Below are positions 1 to 7,195 of a stretch of 19,077 nt of DNA, in pieces. The position numbers and the translations under genes are program-made. Below the pieces are notes generated by a model. The model made no database searches. It had not been told where the DNA came from and saw only the letters and a program-made list of their open reading frames with translations. Numbering within the stretch: the first letter of the stretch is position 1; every line of letters begins with the position of its first letter. This DNA comes from Alphaproteobacteria bacterium (GTDB lineage: Bacteria; Pseudomonadota; Alphaproteobacteria; Rhodobacterales; Rhodobacteraceae), in assembly GCA_030425945.1 (NCBI GenBank), contig JAUHZL010000013.1:1-19077 (forward strand), written 5' to 3'.

Positions 1-504
1 CTCGGTCCAACTCACCCCGAGGGCGCGGCGCAGCGCCAGCCCCGCGTCGGCGGCCTCCGCCGCGGCGGCGGTGCTCCAGACCGTCAGCTGGCCGCGCGCC
101 ACGATCAGGTCCTCGGCCTCCGCCACCTCGATCAGCGGGTTCAGCCCGGCATCGGCCTGCGCCAGCAGCCCCGCGAGGTGCCCGGCAATGGCGCGCGCCC
201 GCCCGGCGCGGCAGTTCGCGAGAAAGGCCAGCATCCAGCCGGGATGGCGCAGCGCATGGGACCACGACAGCGCCAGCGGGCTGTCCCCGGAGGTCGCGAG
301 GCGGGGCAGGTTGCGCAGCACCGAGGGGTCATTGACCGGCAGGCAGCCATAGGTCGCCAGCGTGCAGGCATTGCCCGAGCTTGTCCCCGAGCCCGGCGGG
401 GCCGGGTCGATCAGGACCACCCGGTGCCCCCGGGTCTGCGCCCAGAGCGCCGTGCAGGTGCCGACGATGCCGGCCCCGATCACCGCGATGTCGAACCCGG
501 CCAT
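1..504 (-). CDS. FAD-dependent oxidoreductase, DadA / D-amino-acid dehydrogenase-like, N-terminal part only
   Basis: The minus strand reads open from an ATG at 504 to the window edge: 168 codons, no stop, so the C-terminal part is missing. The protein starts MAGFDIAVIGAGIVGTCTAL, a textbook Rossmann dinucleotide-binding fold with GxGxxG at residues 10-15. An acidic residue ends the second strand (VVLIDPAPPG), followed by a glycine/serine-rich GSGTSSGNA stretch. This layout is typical of the DAO/DadA superfamily of FAD oxidoreductases, which oxidise amino acids or other amines and pass electrons to the quinone pool or oxygen. A purine-rich GGAGAGGGG lies just before the ATG. The gene lies downstream of the pentaheme cytochrome on the same strand, but a hairpin separates them. 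The substrate cannot be told because the substrate domain is outside the window. Confidence 0.8.
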   Translation of the reverse strand, partial: MAGFDIAVIGAGIVGTCTALWAQTRGHRVVLIDPAPPGSGTSSGNACTLATYGCLPVNDPSVLRNLPRLATSGDSPLALSWSHALRHPGWMLAFLANCRAGRARAIAGHLAGLLAQADAGLNPLIEVAEAEDLIVARGQLTVWSTAAAAEAADAGLALRRALGVSWTE

Positions 505-547
505 GTCCCCTCTCCGCCGCCCCGTTCCGGGCCCTGATCAAGCAGGA

Positions 548-582
548 CCGGGGCGCGGACGCAAGCGGCGCGCGCGCCCCGG
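548..582 (-). terminator. GC-rich hairpin after the cytochrome gene
   Basis: Perfect 10-base inverted repeat: CCGGGGCGCG at 548-557 and CGCGCCCCGG at 573-582, with a 15-base loop. It starts 8 bases past the cytochrome stop codon on the minus strand and before the oxidoreductase start. No clear T-run follows, so it could be an intrinsic terminator of the high-GC kind, an mRNA-end stabiliser or a partial terminator. Confidence 0.5.
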
Positions 583-589
583 AGCGGTG

Positions 590-1789
590 TCAGCGCAGCA
601 GTTCGAGGGCACCCATGTCCACGCCGAGCGGCCCTGCGAGGTCCTCGATCGAGTCGTAGAGCAGTTGCAGCGCGTAGGCCGGGTTATGGACATGCGCGCC
701 CGGATCGGCGGTCACCAGCTTCCAGTTGTAGGCCGCGCGCAGCATCCGGGGCGTCCAGCTCTTGTAGGCCACCGGCCGTCCGTCGGCGCTGTCGGCCGTC
801 CCGTCATTGTTGGCATCGGCGAAGAAATACGGGTAGCGCGCGTCGTCGTAGACGATGCCGGTCCCCGCGATCTCGCGCCCGTAGTCGCCGACCATCGCCA
901 AAAGGCGGGCCGCGTTGGCGTCGAGATCCGCGCGGATGCCCTTCGTGGTGTCGCCGCTGCCGTCATAGCTCTGGCGCGAGACGCGGATTGCATCCGGGTC
1001 GCCGGTCTGGTGGCAGGTCAGGCAGGTCGCCTCGGCCACCTCCAGCGTGTGCGGCTGGTGGCACGACGCGCAGGAGTTCAGCGGCCGGGCGTGGAAGAAG
1101 CGCCCGGCGTAGGTCTTGCCGTCGTAATGGACCCCGGCGCCGCCGTAGCCGCCCAACCATGTCGCGGCGGCGGTCGCGTAGTGCGGGTTGATGAAGCCCA
1201 GGTCCGGGTTGGGCAGGTCGTCGGCCCAGCTTCCGATCGCGTCCGCGACCGTGACCCCCGCCGTCCGGCCCTGGTGGCAGGTCATGCAGGCCGCTTCCGC
1301 GCCGTCGACCGGGTGCATCACGCCGCTCGGCATCCGGATCTCGGTGATCCGCGACAGGCCGGGGTTGTGGCAGGTCTCGCAATCGACGACCCCGCCGGTC
1401 TCGATCGGGCCGTCGGGAATGCCCGGCGCGCTGCCGTCGAGGCCGTGGAACGCCCGGAACCCCGCGCCCGAGTGGCAGACCGCGCAGACCGGGCGGATGC
1501 CTTCCTCCTCCTCGTCCCAGTGCCGGAACGCCTCGGCTGCGGCATCGGCATGGGCCGAGCGGAACCAGTCGGCAATCGCCGCGTTGTTCTTGATCTCGAT
1601 CTCCTCGGGATTGAACGGCCCGGCCTCGGGAATCACGTAAGGCACGGTGGCCCCGGTTCCGAGCGGGGACGGGCTGTCGCTGTCGGCGCCCTGGGCCCGG
1701 ACCGGATGGCCCTCGCTCAGAAGCAACAAGGCAGCGGCGAGCGCTGCGCCGAGGGTCAGGGCGAAGGGCAGGGTGCGCATGGCAGTCAT
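590..1789 (-). CDS. Secreted pentaheme c-type cytochrome
   Basis: A 399-residue protein with a Sec signal peptide: basic MRTLPF, hydrophobic residues 8-24, likely cleavage after VRAQG near residue 33. It has five CxxCH haem-binding motifs starting at Cys102, Cys137, Cys168, Cys240 and Cys256, so it should carry five covalent c-haems in the periplasm. Extra histidines (His115, His159, His203, His221, His233 and others) could be distal ligands. The C-terminal third has no haem motif but contains an EF-hand-like loop, DANNDGTADSADG (325-337), that suggests calcium binding. No transmembrane anchor follows the signal peptide. Starts at codon 1 or at Met4 (1780) are both possible. It is transcribed divergently from the nqr operon across about 100 bases, so it may be an electron-transfer partner in the same respiratory regime. 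That link is inference; I cannot assign a named family beyond multihaem cytochrome. Confidence 0.88.
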   Translation of the reverse strand: MTAMRTLPFALTLGAALAAALLLLSEGHPVRAQGADSDSPSPLGTGATVPYVIPEAGPFNPEEIEIKNNAAIADWFRSAHADAAAEAFRHWDEEEEGIRPVCAVCHSGAGFRAFHGLDGSAPGIPDGPIETGGVVDCETCHNPGLSRITEIRMPSGVMHPVDGAEAACMTCHQGRTAGVTVADAIGSWADDLPNPDLGFINPHYATAAATWLGGYGGAGVHYDGKTYAGRFFHARPLNSCASCHQPHTLEVAEATCLTCHQTGDPDAIRVSRQSYDGSGDTTKGIRADLDANAARLLAMVGDYGREIAGTGIVYDDARYPYFFADANNDGTADSADGRPVAYKSWTPRMLRAAYNWKLVTADPGAHVHNPAYALQLLYDSIEDLAGPLGVDMGALELLR

Positions 1790-1796
1790 CCTCGGG

Positions 1797-1826
1797 TTGA
1801 GTGGTGTCGCGCGCTTACGCTAGTAT
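1797..1826 (+). promoter_or_regulatory. Candidate sigma70-type promoter for the nqr operon
   Basis: TTGAGT (1797-1802) and TAGTAT (1821-1826) are separated by 18 bases. Each hexamer matches four of six consensus positions. The site lies 35 bases before the leader GTG and shares DNA with the divergent cytochrome promoter, so the two genes could be co-regulated or compete for polymerase. Confidence 0.33.
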
Positions 1827-1849
1827 GCACACACAACCATAGCGGGCAA
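1822..1849 (-). promoter_or_regulatory. Candidate sigma70-type promoter for the cytochrome gene
   Basis: On the minus strand, TTGCCC (1849-1844) and CATACT (1827-1822) are spaced by 16 bases. Each hexamer matches four of six consensus positions. The -10 element lies about 33 bases before the cytochrome start and overlaps the proposed -10 of the divergent nqr promoter. This is consensus matching by eye only. Confidence 0.3.
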
Positions 1850-1861
1850 CCGGAGGATTCC

Positions 1862-1888
1862 GTGTCCTGCCACACTGTCACAGCCTGA
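1862..1888 (+). CDS. Putative 8-codon leader ORF translationally coupled to nqrA
   Basis: A strong Shine-Dalgarno GGAGG (1852-1856) sits 5 bases before a GTG at 1862. That GTG opens an 8-codon frame reading (M)SCHTVTA and ending in TGA at 1886-1888. The TGA overlaps the nqrA ATG as TGATG. nqrA itself has no good ribosome binding site at normal distance, and its own frame has no ATG, GTG or TTG start between the in-frame TAG at 1840 and 1888. The simplest reading is that ribosomes load on the leader and re-initiate on nqrA. The peptide may have no role of its own. Alternatively the long spacing is tolerated or nqrA uses an unusual start. Confidence 0.4.
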   Translation: MSCHTVTA

Positions 1889-3135
1889 TGGGCTTTCTCG
1901 CGCGCCACACCGGCCTCGCGCCTGTTGTCCCGACGCCGCCCGCCGTGGCGGAGAGCGTCCGTCCGACCGAGGAAGCCGCGCTCACGCCGCCCGGGCGGGC
2001 GGACCTGCGCGTGGAAATGCTGGTGGAGGAGGGCGCGCCGGTCGCCGAGGGCGCGCCCGTGGCCCGGTTGCGCGAGGCGCCCGAGGTGGTGCTGGTGGCG
2101 CCGATGCCTGCGCGGGTGGGACGGATCACGCTGCGGCCGGGGCGCAAGCTGACCGAGATCGTGCTCTTTCGCGAGGCGGGCGGCGATTCGGTCACCCATG
2201 CCCTGCCGCAGACCGGGGAACCGGGTGCGCTCAGGGCGCTGATGCAGGTCTCGGGCTTCTGGACGCGGTTGCGCCAGCGCCCGTTCGGTGTCTGGCCCGG
2301 CCCCGAGGACCGGCCCGCGGCGATCGCCGTGATGGCCGCGGACACCCGGCCGCATGCCCCCGATCCCGCTGCGGCGTTGGCGGGCGCGGAGGAGGACTTC
2401 GCCCGGGGCTGCCACGCGCTGGCCGGTCTGACGGAGGGTCCGCTGCTGGTCTGCGCGCCCGCGCCGCTGCCCGGGCTGACGGGCGTGCGGCATGTCCCGG
2501 TCGGGCCCCGGCATCCGCAGGGACTGGCCGGGATCTGCCTGCACCGCAGCTTCCCCGCGCGCCCCGAGCATCCGGTCTGGGACATCGCGGCGGAGGATGT
2601 CGTCCACCTCGGCCGCCTGCTGGCCACCGGGTCCCTGCCGCAGACCCGGCGGGTCACGGTCTCCGGGGCCGCGCTGACCGAGACCCGCACCGTCATCTGC
2701 CAGATCGGGGCCGACCTGCGCGGGCTGACCTACGGCGCGACCCGGCCCGGCCCGCACCGGCTGATCTCGGGCTCGGCCCTCGACGGGCACCCGGCGCGCT
2801 GGCTCGCGCCGTGGCACCGGCAGGTGACCGTGCTGCCCGAGGCCGCGCCGGTGAAGGCCCGGCACTGGTTCCTGTCGGCGCTGACCTCCAGCGCCCGGCC
2901 GCGCCCGGTGATCCCGACCGCGGCGCTCGACCAGTCGGGCGGCAGCGCGTTGCCGGTCATGGCGCTGCTGCGCGCGCTCAGCGTCGGGGATGACGAGACG
3001 GCAGTGGCCCTCGGCGCGCTGTCGCTCGTGGAGGAGGATCTCGCCCTGCTCGACTACGTGGTGGGCGGCGCACCGGCCCCGGGTGCGTTGCTCCGGGCCT
3101 GTCTCGACCGGGTCGCGGCGGAGGCGGGCGCATGA
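1888..3135 (+). CDS. nqrA: Na+-translocating NADH:quinone reductase subunit A
   Basis: 415 residues, slightly shorter than the roughly 446 of Vibrio NqrA. NqrA is the cytoplasmic peripheral subunit of the sodium-pumping NADH:ubiquinone oxidoreductase. It is related to RnfC but lacks the two ferredoxin-type 4Fe-4S cysteine clusters, and none is present here. The N-terminus (HTGLAPVV near residue 7, then a barrel-sandwich hybrid region to about 95) and the family signatures SGFWTRLRQRPF (122-133), HPQGLAG (209-215), DVVHLGRLLATG (237-248) and the C-terminal LGALSLVEEDLALLDYVVGG all match the family. It overlaps nqrB by ATGA. The ATG at 1888 is chosen because homology begins near residue 6 and an in-frame stop lies just upstream at 1840. 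The start depends on coupling to a leader ORF. Confidence 0.93.
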   Translation: MGFLARHTGLAPVVPTPPAVAESVRPTEEAALTPPGRADLRVEMLVEEGAPVAEGAPVARLREAPEVVLVAPMPARVGRITLRPGRKLTEIVLFREAGGDSVTHALPQTGEPGALRALMQVSGFWTRLRQRPFGVWPGPEDRPAAIAVMAADTRPHAPDPAAALAGAEEDFARGCHALAGLTEGPLLVCAPAPLPGLTGVRHVPVGPRHPQGLAGICLHRSFPARPEHPVWDIAAEDVVHLGRLLATGSLPQTRRVTVSGAALTETRTVICQIGADLRGLTYGATRPGPHRLISGSALDGHPARWLAPWHRQVTVLPEAAPVKARHWFLSALTSSARPRPVIPTAALDQSGGSALPVMALLRALSVGDDETAVALGALSLVEEDLALLDYVVGGAPAPGALLRACLDRVAAEAGA

Positions 3136-3911
3136 TCCGGGGGCTTTGGGACCGCGAGACCGTGGCCCTGCTGCTGCTGGCCGCGCTGCTGCCGATGGCG
3201 CTGACCTGGCTGTGGTTCGGCGGCGTCGCCGCGCTGGGGCGGCTGGCGCTGGCGCTCGTGATTTCAGGGGGATGGCACCTGGTCTTCATGCTGGCGCGTG
3301 CGCAGCCGCCGTCGCTGTCGGGCGCGCTCGCCGCGCTTGCCGTAGCGATGCTGGCGCCCGAGGACCTCGGGCTGGTCCGGCTGGTGCTGGGCATCAGCTT
3401 CGGGGCGGTCTTCGGCGAACTGGTGTTCGGCGGCTGGGGCCGCAACGTGGTGCATCCGGCCACCGTCATGCTGGCCTTCCTCGGGTTCGGCTTCCCGGCC
3501 TTTCCCTGGCCCGATCTCGACCTGCCGGTGGTCTGGGCGGCGCTGCCCGCCGCTCTGATCGGCATCGCGGCGGGCGTGATGCCGCTGGGCGTGATCGGCG
3601 GCGCGGTGCTGGCGGGCGGGCTGGCGCTGGCGCTGGGCGTGCCGGGCGCGGCGCTCTGGCCCGCGGCGGCGGTGGTCCTGGTGCTGCTGGTCGCCGACCC
3701 TGTGACGAGCGCGCATACCCCGCTCGGACGCTGGCTGAACGGTGCCCTCTACGCCGGGCTGCTGGCGCTCTTCGCGCTGCACTGGGCGGACGCGGCCCCG
3801 GTCCAGATGGCGGTGGCGGCGGCGCTTTTGGCGGCGCTGGCGGCCCCGGCGCTCGACGAGGCGGCTCTGGCCCTCTGGAGCGCAAGACGACGGAGACGGC
3901 ATGGCTTCTGA
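3132..3911 (+). CDS. nqrB: Na+-NQR subunit B, strongly shortened and without the covalent-FMN motif
   Basis: A polytopic membrane subunit of the sodium pump, only 259 residues where Vibrio NqrB has about 412. Kept family blocks are the first hydrophobic helix, LVLGISFGAVFGELVFGGWGRN (key VFGG-x-GRN at 98-105, whose glycine pair corresponds to the quinone/inhibitor-site glycines of Vibrio NqrB), and DPVTSAHTPLGRW (189-201) before the last helices. Missing compared with the family are the N-terminal extension of about 50 residues, the large loop and helix after the first segment, and the stretch after the GRN block that holds DGYSGAT in Vibrio, whose threonine carries covalent FMN. No DxxSGAT-like motif remains. 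Start and stop both overlap neighbours (ATGA with nqrA, 11 bases with nqrC), so it looks like an intact gene, not decay. The electron path through it must differ from the textbook enzyme, or the flavin is held another way. Confidence 0.88.
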   Translation: MIRGLWDRETVALLLLAALLPMALTWLWFGGVAALGRLALALVISGGWHLVFMLARAQPPSLSGALAALAVAMLAPEDLGLVRLVLGISFGAVFGELVFGGWGRNVVHPATVMLAFLGFGFPAFPWPDLDLPVVWAALPAALIGIAAGVMPLGVIGGAVLAGGLALALGVPGAALWPAAAVVLVLLVADPVTSAHTPLGRWLNGALYAGLLALFALHWADAAPVQMAVAAALLAALAAPALDEAALALWSARRRRRHGF

Positions 3912-4695
3912 TCCCCTTTCCCCGTGGCGGCGCCTGCTCGCCCTGCCGAACGAGAGCCGCACCAAGACCCTGGCGGTGGCCTTCGTCGTCTCGGCGGTCT
4001 GTGCGCTGCTGGTCAGTGGCGCGACGGTCCTGCTGCGCCCGATCCAGAGCGCCAATCGCGCGGCCGAGGAACAGGCCCGGATCGAAGCGCTGGTGCAGGG
4101 CATCCCCGGCATGGCCGAGCTGCTGGAGGCGTCGGGCGGCACGCTCAGCACCGTGGTCATCGACCTCGCGCGGGGGCGGGCGGCCACCGACGTGACCCCG
4201 GCGACGCTGGAGGCCGCGCTGGCCGATCCCGCCAACTGGACGGCGCTGGAGCCGGGCGCGGACCTCGCCGGGCTGGGCCAGCGTCCCGACTTTGCCCAAG
4301 TGTTCCTTCTGCGCGACGGCGCGGAGATCTCGCTGATCCTGCTGCCCATCGCGGGGGCGGGATATAACGGGCGGATCGAGGCAGTGCTCGCCTTGCGCGG
4401 CGACATGCAGACCATCGGCGGCCTGTCCGTCACCCGGCAGTCCGAGACCCCGGGCCTCGGCGCCCGGATCGAGGAGGCGGGCTGGCTCGCCGGGTTCCCC
4501 GGCACCCAGACCCGCGATCCCGACGGCACGCTGCGCTTTGCCGTGGCGCGCGGCGCGGCCGCCAGCGTCTACGAGGTCGACGGCATCACCGGCGCGACGC
4601 GCACCTCCAGCGCGGTCACGCGGATGGTGCGCTTCTGGCTCGGGCCGGACGGCTACGGGCCCTTGCTCGACGCGATCCGGCGGGGGGAGTTCTAG
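3901..4695 (+). CDS. nqrC: Na+-NQR subunit C, covalent FMN-binding
   Basis: 264 residues, close to the 257 of Vibrio NqrC. There is one N-terminal membrane helix (about 24-46) and then a periplasmic FMN-binding domain. SETPGLGARI (181-190) and the flavinylation motif DGITGAT (227-233) are present. Thr233 is the residue expected to take FMN through a phosphoester bond, added by ApbE, whose gene lies downstream in the same operon. NqrC relays electrons from the membrane iron-sulfur centre of NqrD/E to NqrB. The ATG at 3901 lies inside the end of nqrB (11-base overlap). The gap to nqrD is 3 bases. Nothing suggests loss of function. Confidence 0.94.
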   Translation: MASDPLSPWRRLLALPNESRTKTLAVAFVVSAVCALLVSGATVLLRPIQSANRAAEEQARIEALVQGIPGMAELLEASGGTLSTVVIDLARGRAATDVTPATLEAALADPANWTALEPGADLAGLGQRPDFAQVFLLRDGAEISLILLPIAGAGYNGRIEAVLALRGDMQTIGGLSVTRQSETPGLGARIEEAGWLAGFPGTQTRDPDGTLRFAVARGAAASVYEVDGITGATRTSSAVTRMVRFWLGPDGYGPLLDAIRRGEF

Positions 4696-4698
4696 GCC

Positions 4699-5364
4699 AT
4701 GCCCGCGCGCGCCTCGCTCTGGACCACCCTGACCGCGCCGCTTCTGCGCGAGAACCCGGTGACGCTGCAGATCCTCGGCATCTGTTCCGCGCTGGCGGTA
4801 ACCACGACGCTTGAGACCGCGCTGACTATGGCGGCTTCGCTGAGCGTGGTGGTGACGCTGGCCGCCGGGATCATCAGCCTGATCCGGCGGCACATCCCGG
4901 ACACGATCCGCCTGATCGTGCAGATCGTCATCATCGCCTCGCTGGTCATCGTCATCGACCAGGTGCTGCAGGCGTGGTTCTACGACATCAGCCGGGCGCT
5001 GTCGGTCTTCGTCGGGCTGATCACCACCAACTGCCTCGTGCTCGGCCGGACCGAGGCCTTTGCCCGCCACAACCCGCCGCTTCCGGCGATGGTCGACGCG
5101 CTCGGCAATGCGCTGGGCTATTCGCTGGTGCTGATCGTGATCGGCACCCTGCGGGAGCTGCTCGGCAAGGGCGAGCTCTTGGGGCACGCCGTTCTGCCGT
5201 TGGCCGATCAGGGGGGGTGGTTCACGCCGCTCAGCCTGATGCTGCTGGCCCCGAGCGGGTTCTTCCTGCTGGGCGGGCTGGTCTGGGCGATCCGGTCCTG
5301 GCGGCCGGAGCAGGCCGAAGCGCCCGAGTTCGGCCCGATGCCGCAAAGAGGCCCGGCGGAATGA
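4699..5364 (+). CDS. nqrD: Na+-NQR subunit D
   Basis: A six-helix integral membrane subunit, 221 residues. NqrD and NqrE form an inverted-topology pair that holds an iron or 2Fe-2S centre in the middle of the membrane. The two key cysteines are kept at the same positions as in Vibrio: Cys29 in LGICSALAV and Cys112 in TTNCLVLGRTEAFA. The C-terminal tail of about 25 residues (WRPEQAEAPEFGPMPQRGPAE) is hydrophilic. The start is 3 bases after the nqrC stop, and the stop overlaps nqrE as ATGA. NqrM, encoded downstream, is known to be needed for metal insertion at this site. Confidence 0.95.
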   Translation: MPARASLWTTLTAPLLRENPVTLQILGICSALAVTTTLETALTMAASLSVVVTLAAGIISLIRRHIPDTIRLIVQIVIIASLVIVIDQVLQAWFYDISRALSVFVGLITTNCLVLGRTEAFARHNPPLPAMVDALGNALGYSLVLIVIGTLRELLGKGELLGHAVLPLADQGGWFTPLSLMLLAPSGFFLLGGLVWAIRSWRPEQAEAPEFGPMPQRGPAE

Positions 5365-5972
5365 GCGAACTGTGGTCCCTCTTCCTGCGCGCGGGCTTTG
5401 CCGAGAACATGCCGCTCAGCCTGTTCCTCGGGCTCTGCACCTTCCTTGCGCTGTCGAAGCGGCCCGCCACCGCGATGGGTCTGGGGGTCGCGATGATCGG
5501 GGTGATGGGGGTGACGGTGCCCCTGAACCAGCTCGTCTACGACGGGCTTCTGGCCCCCGGGGCCTGGGCCTGGGCCGGGATGCCCGATCTCGACCTGTCC
5601 TACCTCGCCCTGATCGCCTTCATCGGCGTGATCGCAGCCACCGTGCAACTGCTGGAAATGGTGCTCGACCGCTATTTCCCGGCGATCCACGCGGCGTTCG
5701 GGGTGTTCCTGCCGCTCCTGACGGTGCAATGCGCAATCCTCGCGGGCAGTCTCTTCATGGTCGAGCGGCGCTACAGCCTGCCCGAAGCCGCGGTCTTCGG
5801 CCTCGGCAGCGGGACCGGCTTCGTGCTGGCAGTGGTGCTGCTCAGCGCGCTGCGGACGCGGCTCGCCTATGCCGACCTGCCCGCCGGGCTGCGGGGCCTC
5901 GGGATCACCTTCCTGCTGACCGGGCTGATGTCGCTCGGGTTCGCCTCCTTCACGCTGATGGCCGCGCCATGA
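5361..5972 (+). CDS. nqrE: Na+-NQR subunit E
   Basis: 203 residues, six membrane helices, clearly homologous to NqrD and RnfA. Family signatures include ENMPLSLFLGLCTFLA, VQLLEMVLDRYFPAI and PAGLRGLGITFLLTGLMSLGF. The cysteines that complete the intramembrane iron-sulfur centre with NqrD are present at Cys26 and Cys124. It differs from RnfA in having the NqrE-type C-terminal PPGLRGLGI-like block, which supports NQR and not RNF. It overlaps nqrD and nqrF by ATGA on both sides, indicating tight translational coupling. Confidence 0.95.
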   Translation: MSELWSLFLRAGFAENMPLSLFLGLCTFLALSKRPATAMGLGVAMIGVMGVTVPLNQLVYDGLLAPGAWAWAGMPDLDLSYLALIAFIGVIAATVQLLEMVLDRYFPAIHAAFGVFLPLLTVQCAILAGSLFMVERRYSLPEAAVFGLGSGTGFVLAVVLLSALRTRLAYADLPAGLRGLGITFLLTGLMSLGFASFTLMAAP

Positions 5973-7192
5973 CCGAGATCGTCGTCGGCAGCCTGACCGT
6001 CATCCTGCTGGTCCTCGGCCTGTCGCTGGGCCTGCTGGCGGCGCGGCGGCGGCTGGTGCCCTCGGGCGCGATCGACGTGACGGTGAACGGCGCGACGCAT
6101 CTCGTGGCCGGGCGCGGCGACCGCCTGCTGGGGGTCCTGCACGGCGTCGGCATCGGCATCCCGGCGGCCTGCGGCGGCTCGGGGACCTGCGGGCTCTGCC
6201 GTGTCACGGTCACCGGTCCCGGCGCGGGGGAGCCGCAGGCGACCGAGCGCGGCATCCTGTCGGCCCGCGAGCGGCGGGATCACGTGCGCCTCGCCTGCCA
6301 GACCCGGCTGCGCGGCGATTGCGCGGTGGAGGTGCCGCAGGACATCCTCAGTGGCGGGGGCGGCTATGTCTGCCGGGTCGTGTCGGCCCGGATGCTGGCC
6401 CCGCTGATCCGCGAGATCGTGCTGGAGGTGCCGCAGGACCACGCCTTCGCCTATCGCGCGGGGGAGTTCATGCAGATCACCGCACCGCCCTACCGGCTGG
6501 ACTTTGCCGTGCTCGACCCGGGCGAGGCCTTCCGAGAGGCGTGGCGCGTCGCGCGCTGGGACCGGCTGACGGCGGTGTCCGAGGCGCCGGTGACCCGGGC
6601 CTACTCGGTGGCGAACCGCCCCTCGGACAAGGACCGCGCGGTCTTCAACATCCGCCTCGCGGTGCCGCCCGCCGGGCAGGAGGGGACGGTGCCGCCCGGC
6701 CTCGTGTCGTCGTGGCTCTTCTCGGTCCGGCCCGGCGACGCGGTCGAGGTCTCGGGTCCCTTCGGCGACTTCCATGTGCAGCCCACCGGGCGCGAGATGG
6801 TCTTCATCGGCGGCGGCGTCGGCATGGCCCCGCTGCGGGCAATGATCCACGAGGCGCTGGCGCGGGGCGATGACCGCCGCATCCGCTATTTCTACGGCGC
6901 GCGCTCGGCCACCGACCTGTTCTACACCGACGAGTTCGCGGCGCTGGCAGCGGCGCATCCGGGTTTCACCTTCACGCCCGCGCTCAGCGACCCGGCGCCG
7001 GGCGACCGCTGGACCGGCGAGATCGGCTTCATCCACGAGACGGTCCGCCGTGCCATGCAGGCCCACCCGGCGCCGGAGGACTGCGACTATTACCTCTGCG
7101 GCCCGCCGGTGATGATCTCGGCGGTTCTGGCGACGCTCGACCGCCTCGGCGTCGAGCCGTCGCATATCTTCAACGACGATTTCGGAGTCTGA
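5969..7192 (+). CDS. nqrF: Na+-NQR subunit F, NADH-oxidising flavoprotein
   Basis: 407 residues, the usual length for NqrF (408 in Vibrio). This is the electron entry subunit: NADH reduces FAD, and electrons move through a 2Fe-2S cluster to the membrane centre. Order: N-terminal membrane helix (4-25), a plant-type ferredoxin domain with cluster ligands Cys68, Cys74, Cys77 and Cys110, an FAD domain with RAYSVANRP (210-218), and an NADH domain with GGGVGMAP (281-288) and YYLCGPPVM near the C-terminus, ending DDFGV. A flavodoxin-reductase fold without the ferredoxin part would be RNF-unlike, so NqrF is secure. It overlaps nqrE by ATGA and leaves 3 bases before apbE. Confidence 0.96.
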   Translation: MTEIVVGSLTVILLVLGLSLGLLAARRRLVPSGAIDVTVNGATHLVAGRGDRLLGVLHGVGIGIPAACGGSGTCGLCRVTVTGPGAGEPQATERGILSARERRDHVRLACQTRLRGDCAVEVPQDILSGGGGYVCRVVSARMLAPLIREIVLEVPQDHAFAYRAGEFMQITAPPYRLDFAVLDPGEAFREAWRVARWDRLTAVSEAPVTRAYSVANRPSDKDRAVFNIRLAVPPAGQEGTVPPGLVSSWLFSVRPGDAVEVSGPFGDFHVQPTGREMVFIGGGVGMAPLRAMIHEALARGDDRRIRYFYGARSATDLFYTDEFAALAAAHPGFTFTPALSDPAPGDRWTGEIGFIHETVRRAMQAHPAPEDCDYYLCGPPVMISAVLATLDRLGVEPSHIFNDDFGV

Positions 7193-7195
7193 GCC

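Noticed and set aside
362..1888. A 508-codon plus-strand frame across the cytochrome gene
   Set aside because: Shadow of the cytochrome, whose five CxxCH motifs and signal peptide are decisive. Only its last 8 codons overlap the possible nqrA leader.
3687..3740. DPVTSAHT in NqrB as a replacement flavinylation motif
   Set aside because: It resembles Dxx(S/T)xAT, but the threonine is one residue out of register, and the same DPVSAxxT block exists in Vibrio NqrB in addition to its SGAT site, so it is a separate conserved motif.
3466..5346. A 626-codon minus-strand open frame opposite nqrB, nqrC and nqrD
   Set aside because: Same GC-bias shadow; no recognisable fold and composition unlike real proteins of the window.
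1888..7192. Reading the operon as an RNF complex (rnfABCDGE)
   Set aside because: There is an NqrF with ferredoxin, FAD and NADH domains, the first subunit lacks RnfC 4Fe-4S cysteine clusters, no RnfB exists, and NqrM is present.
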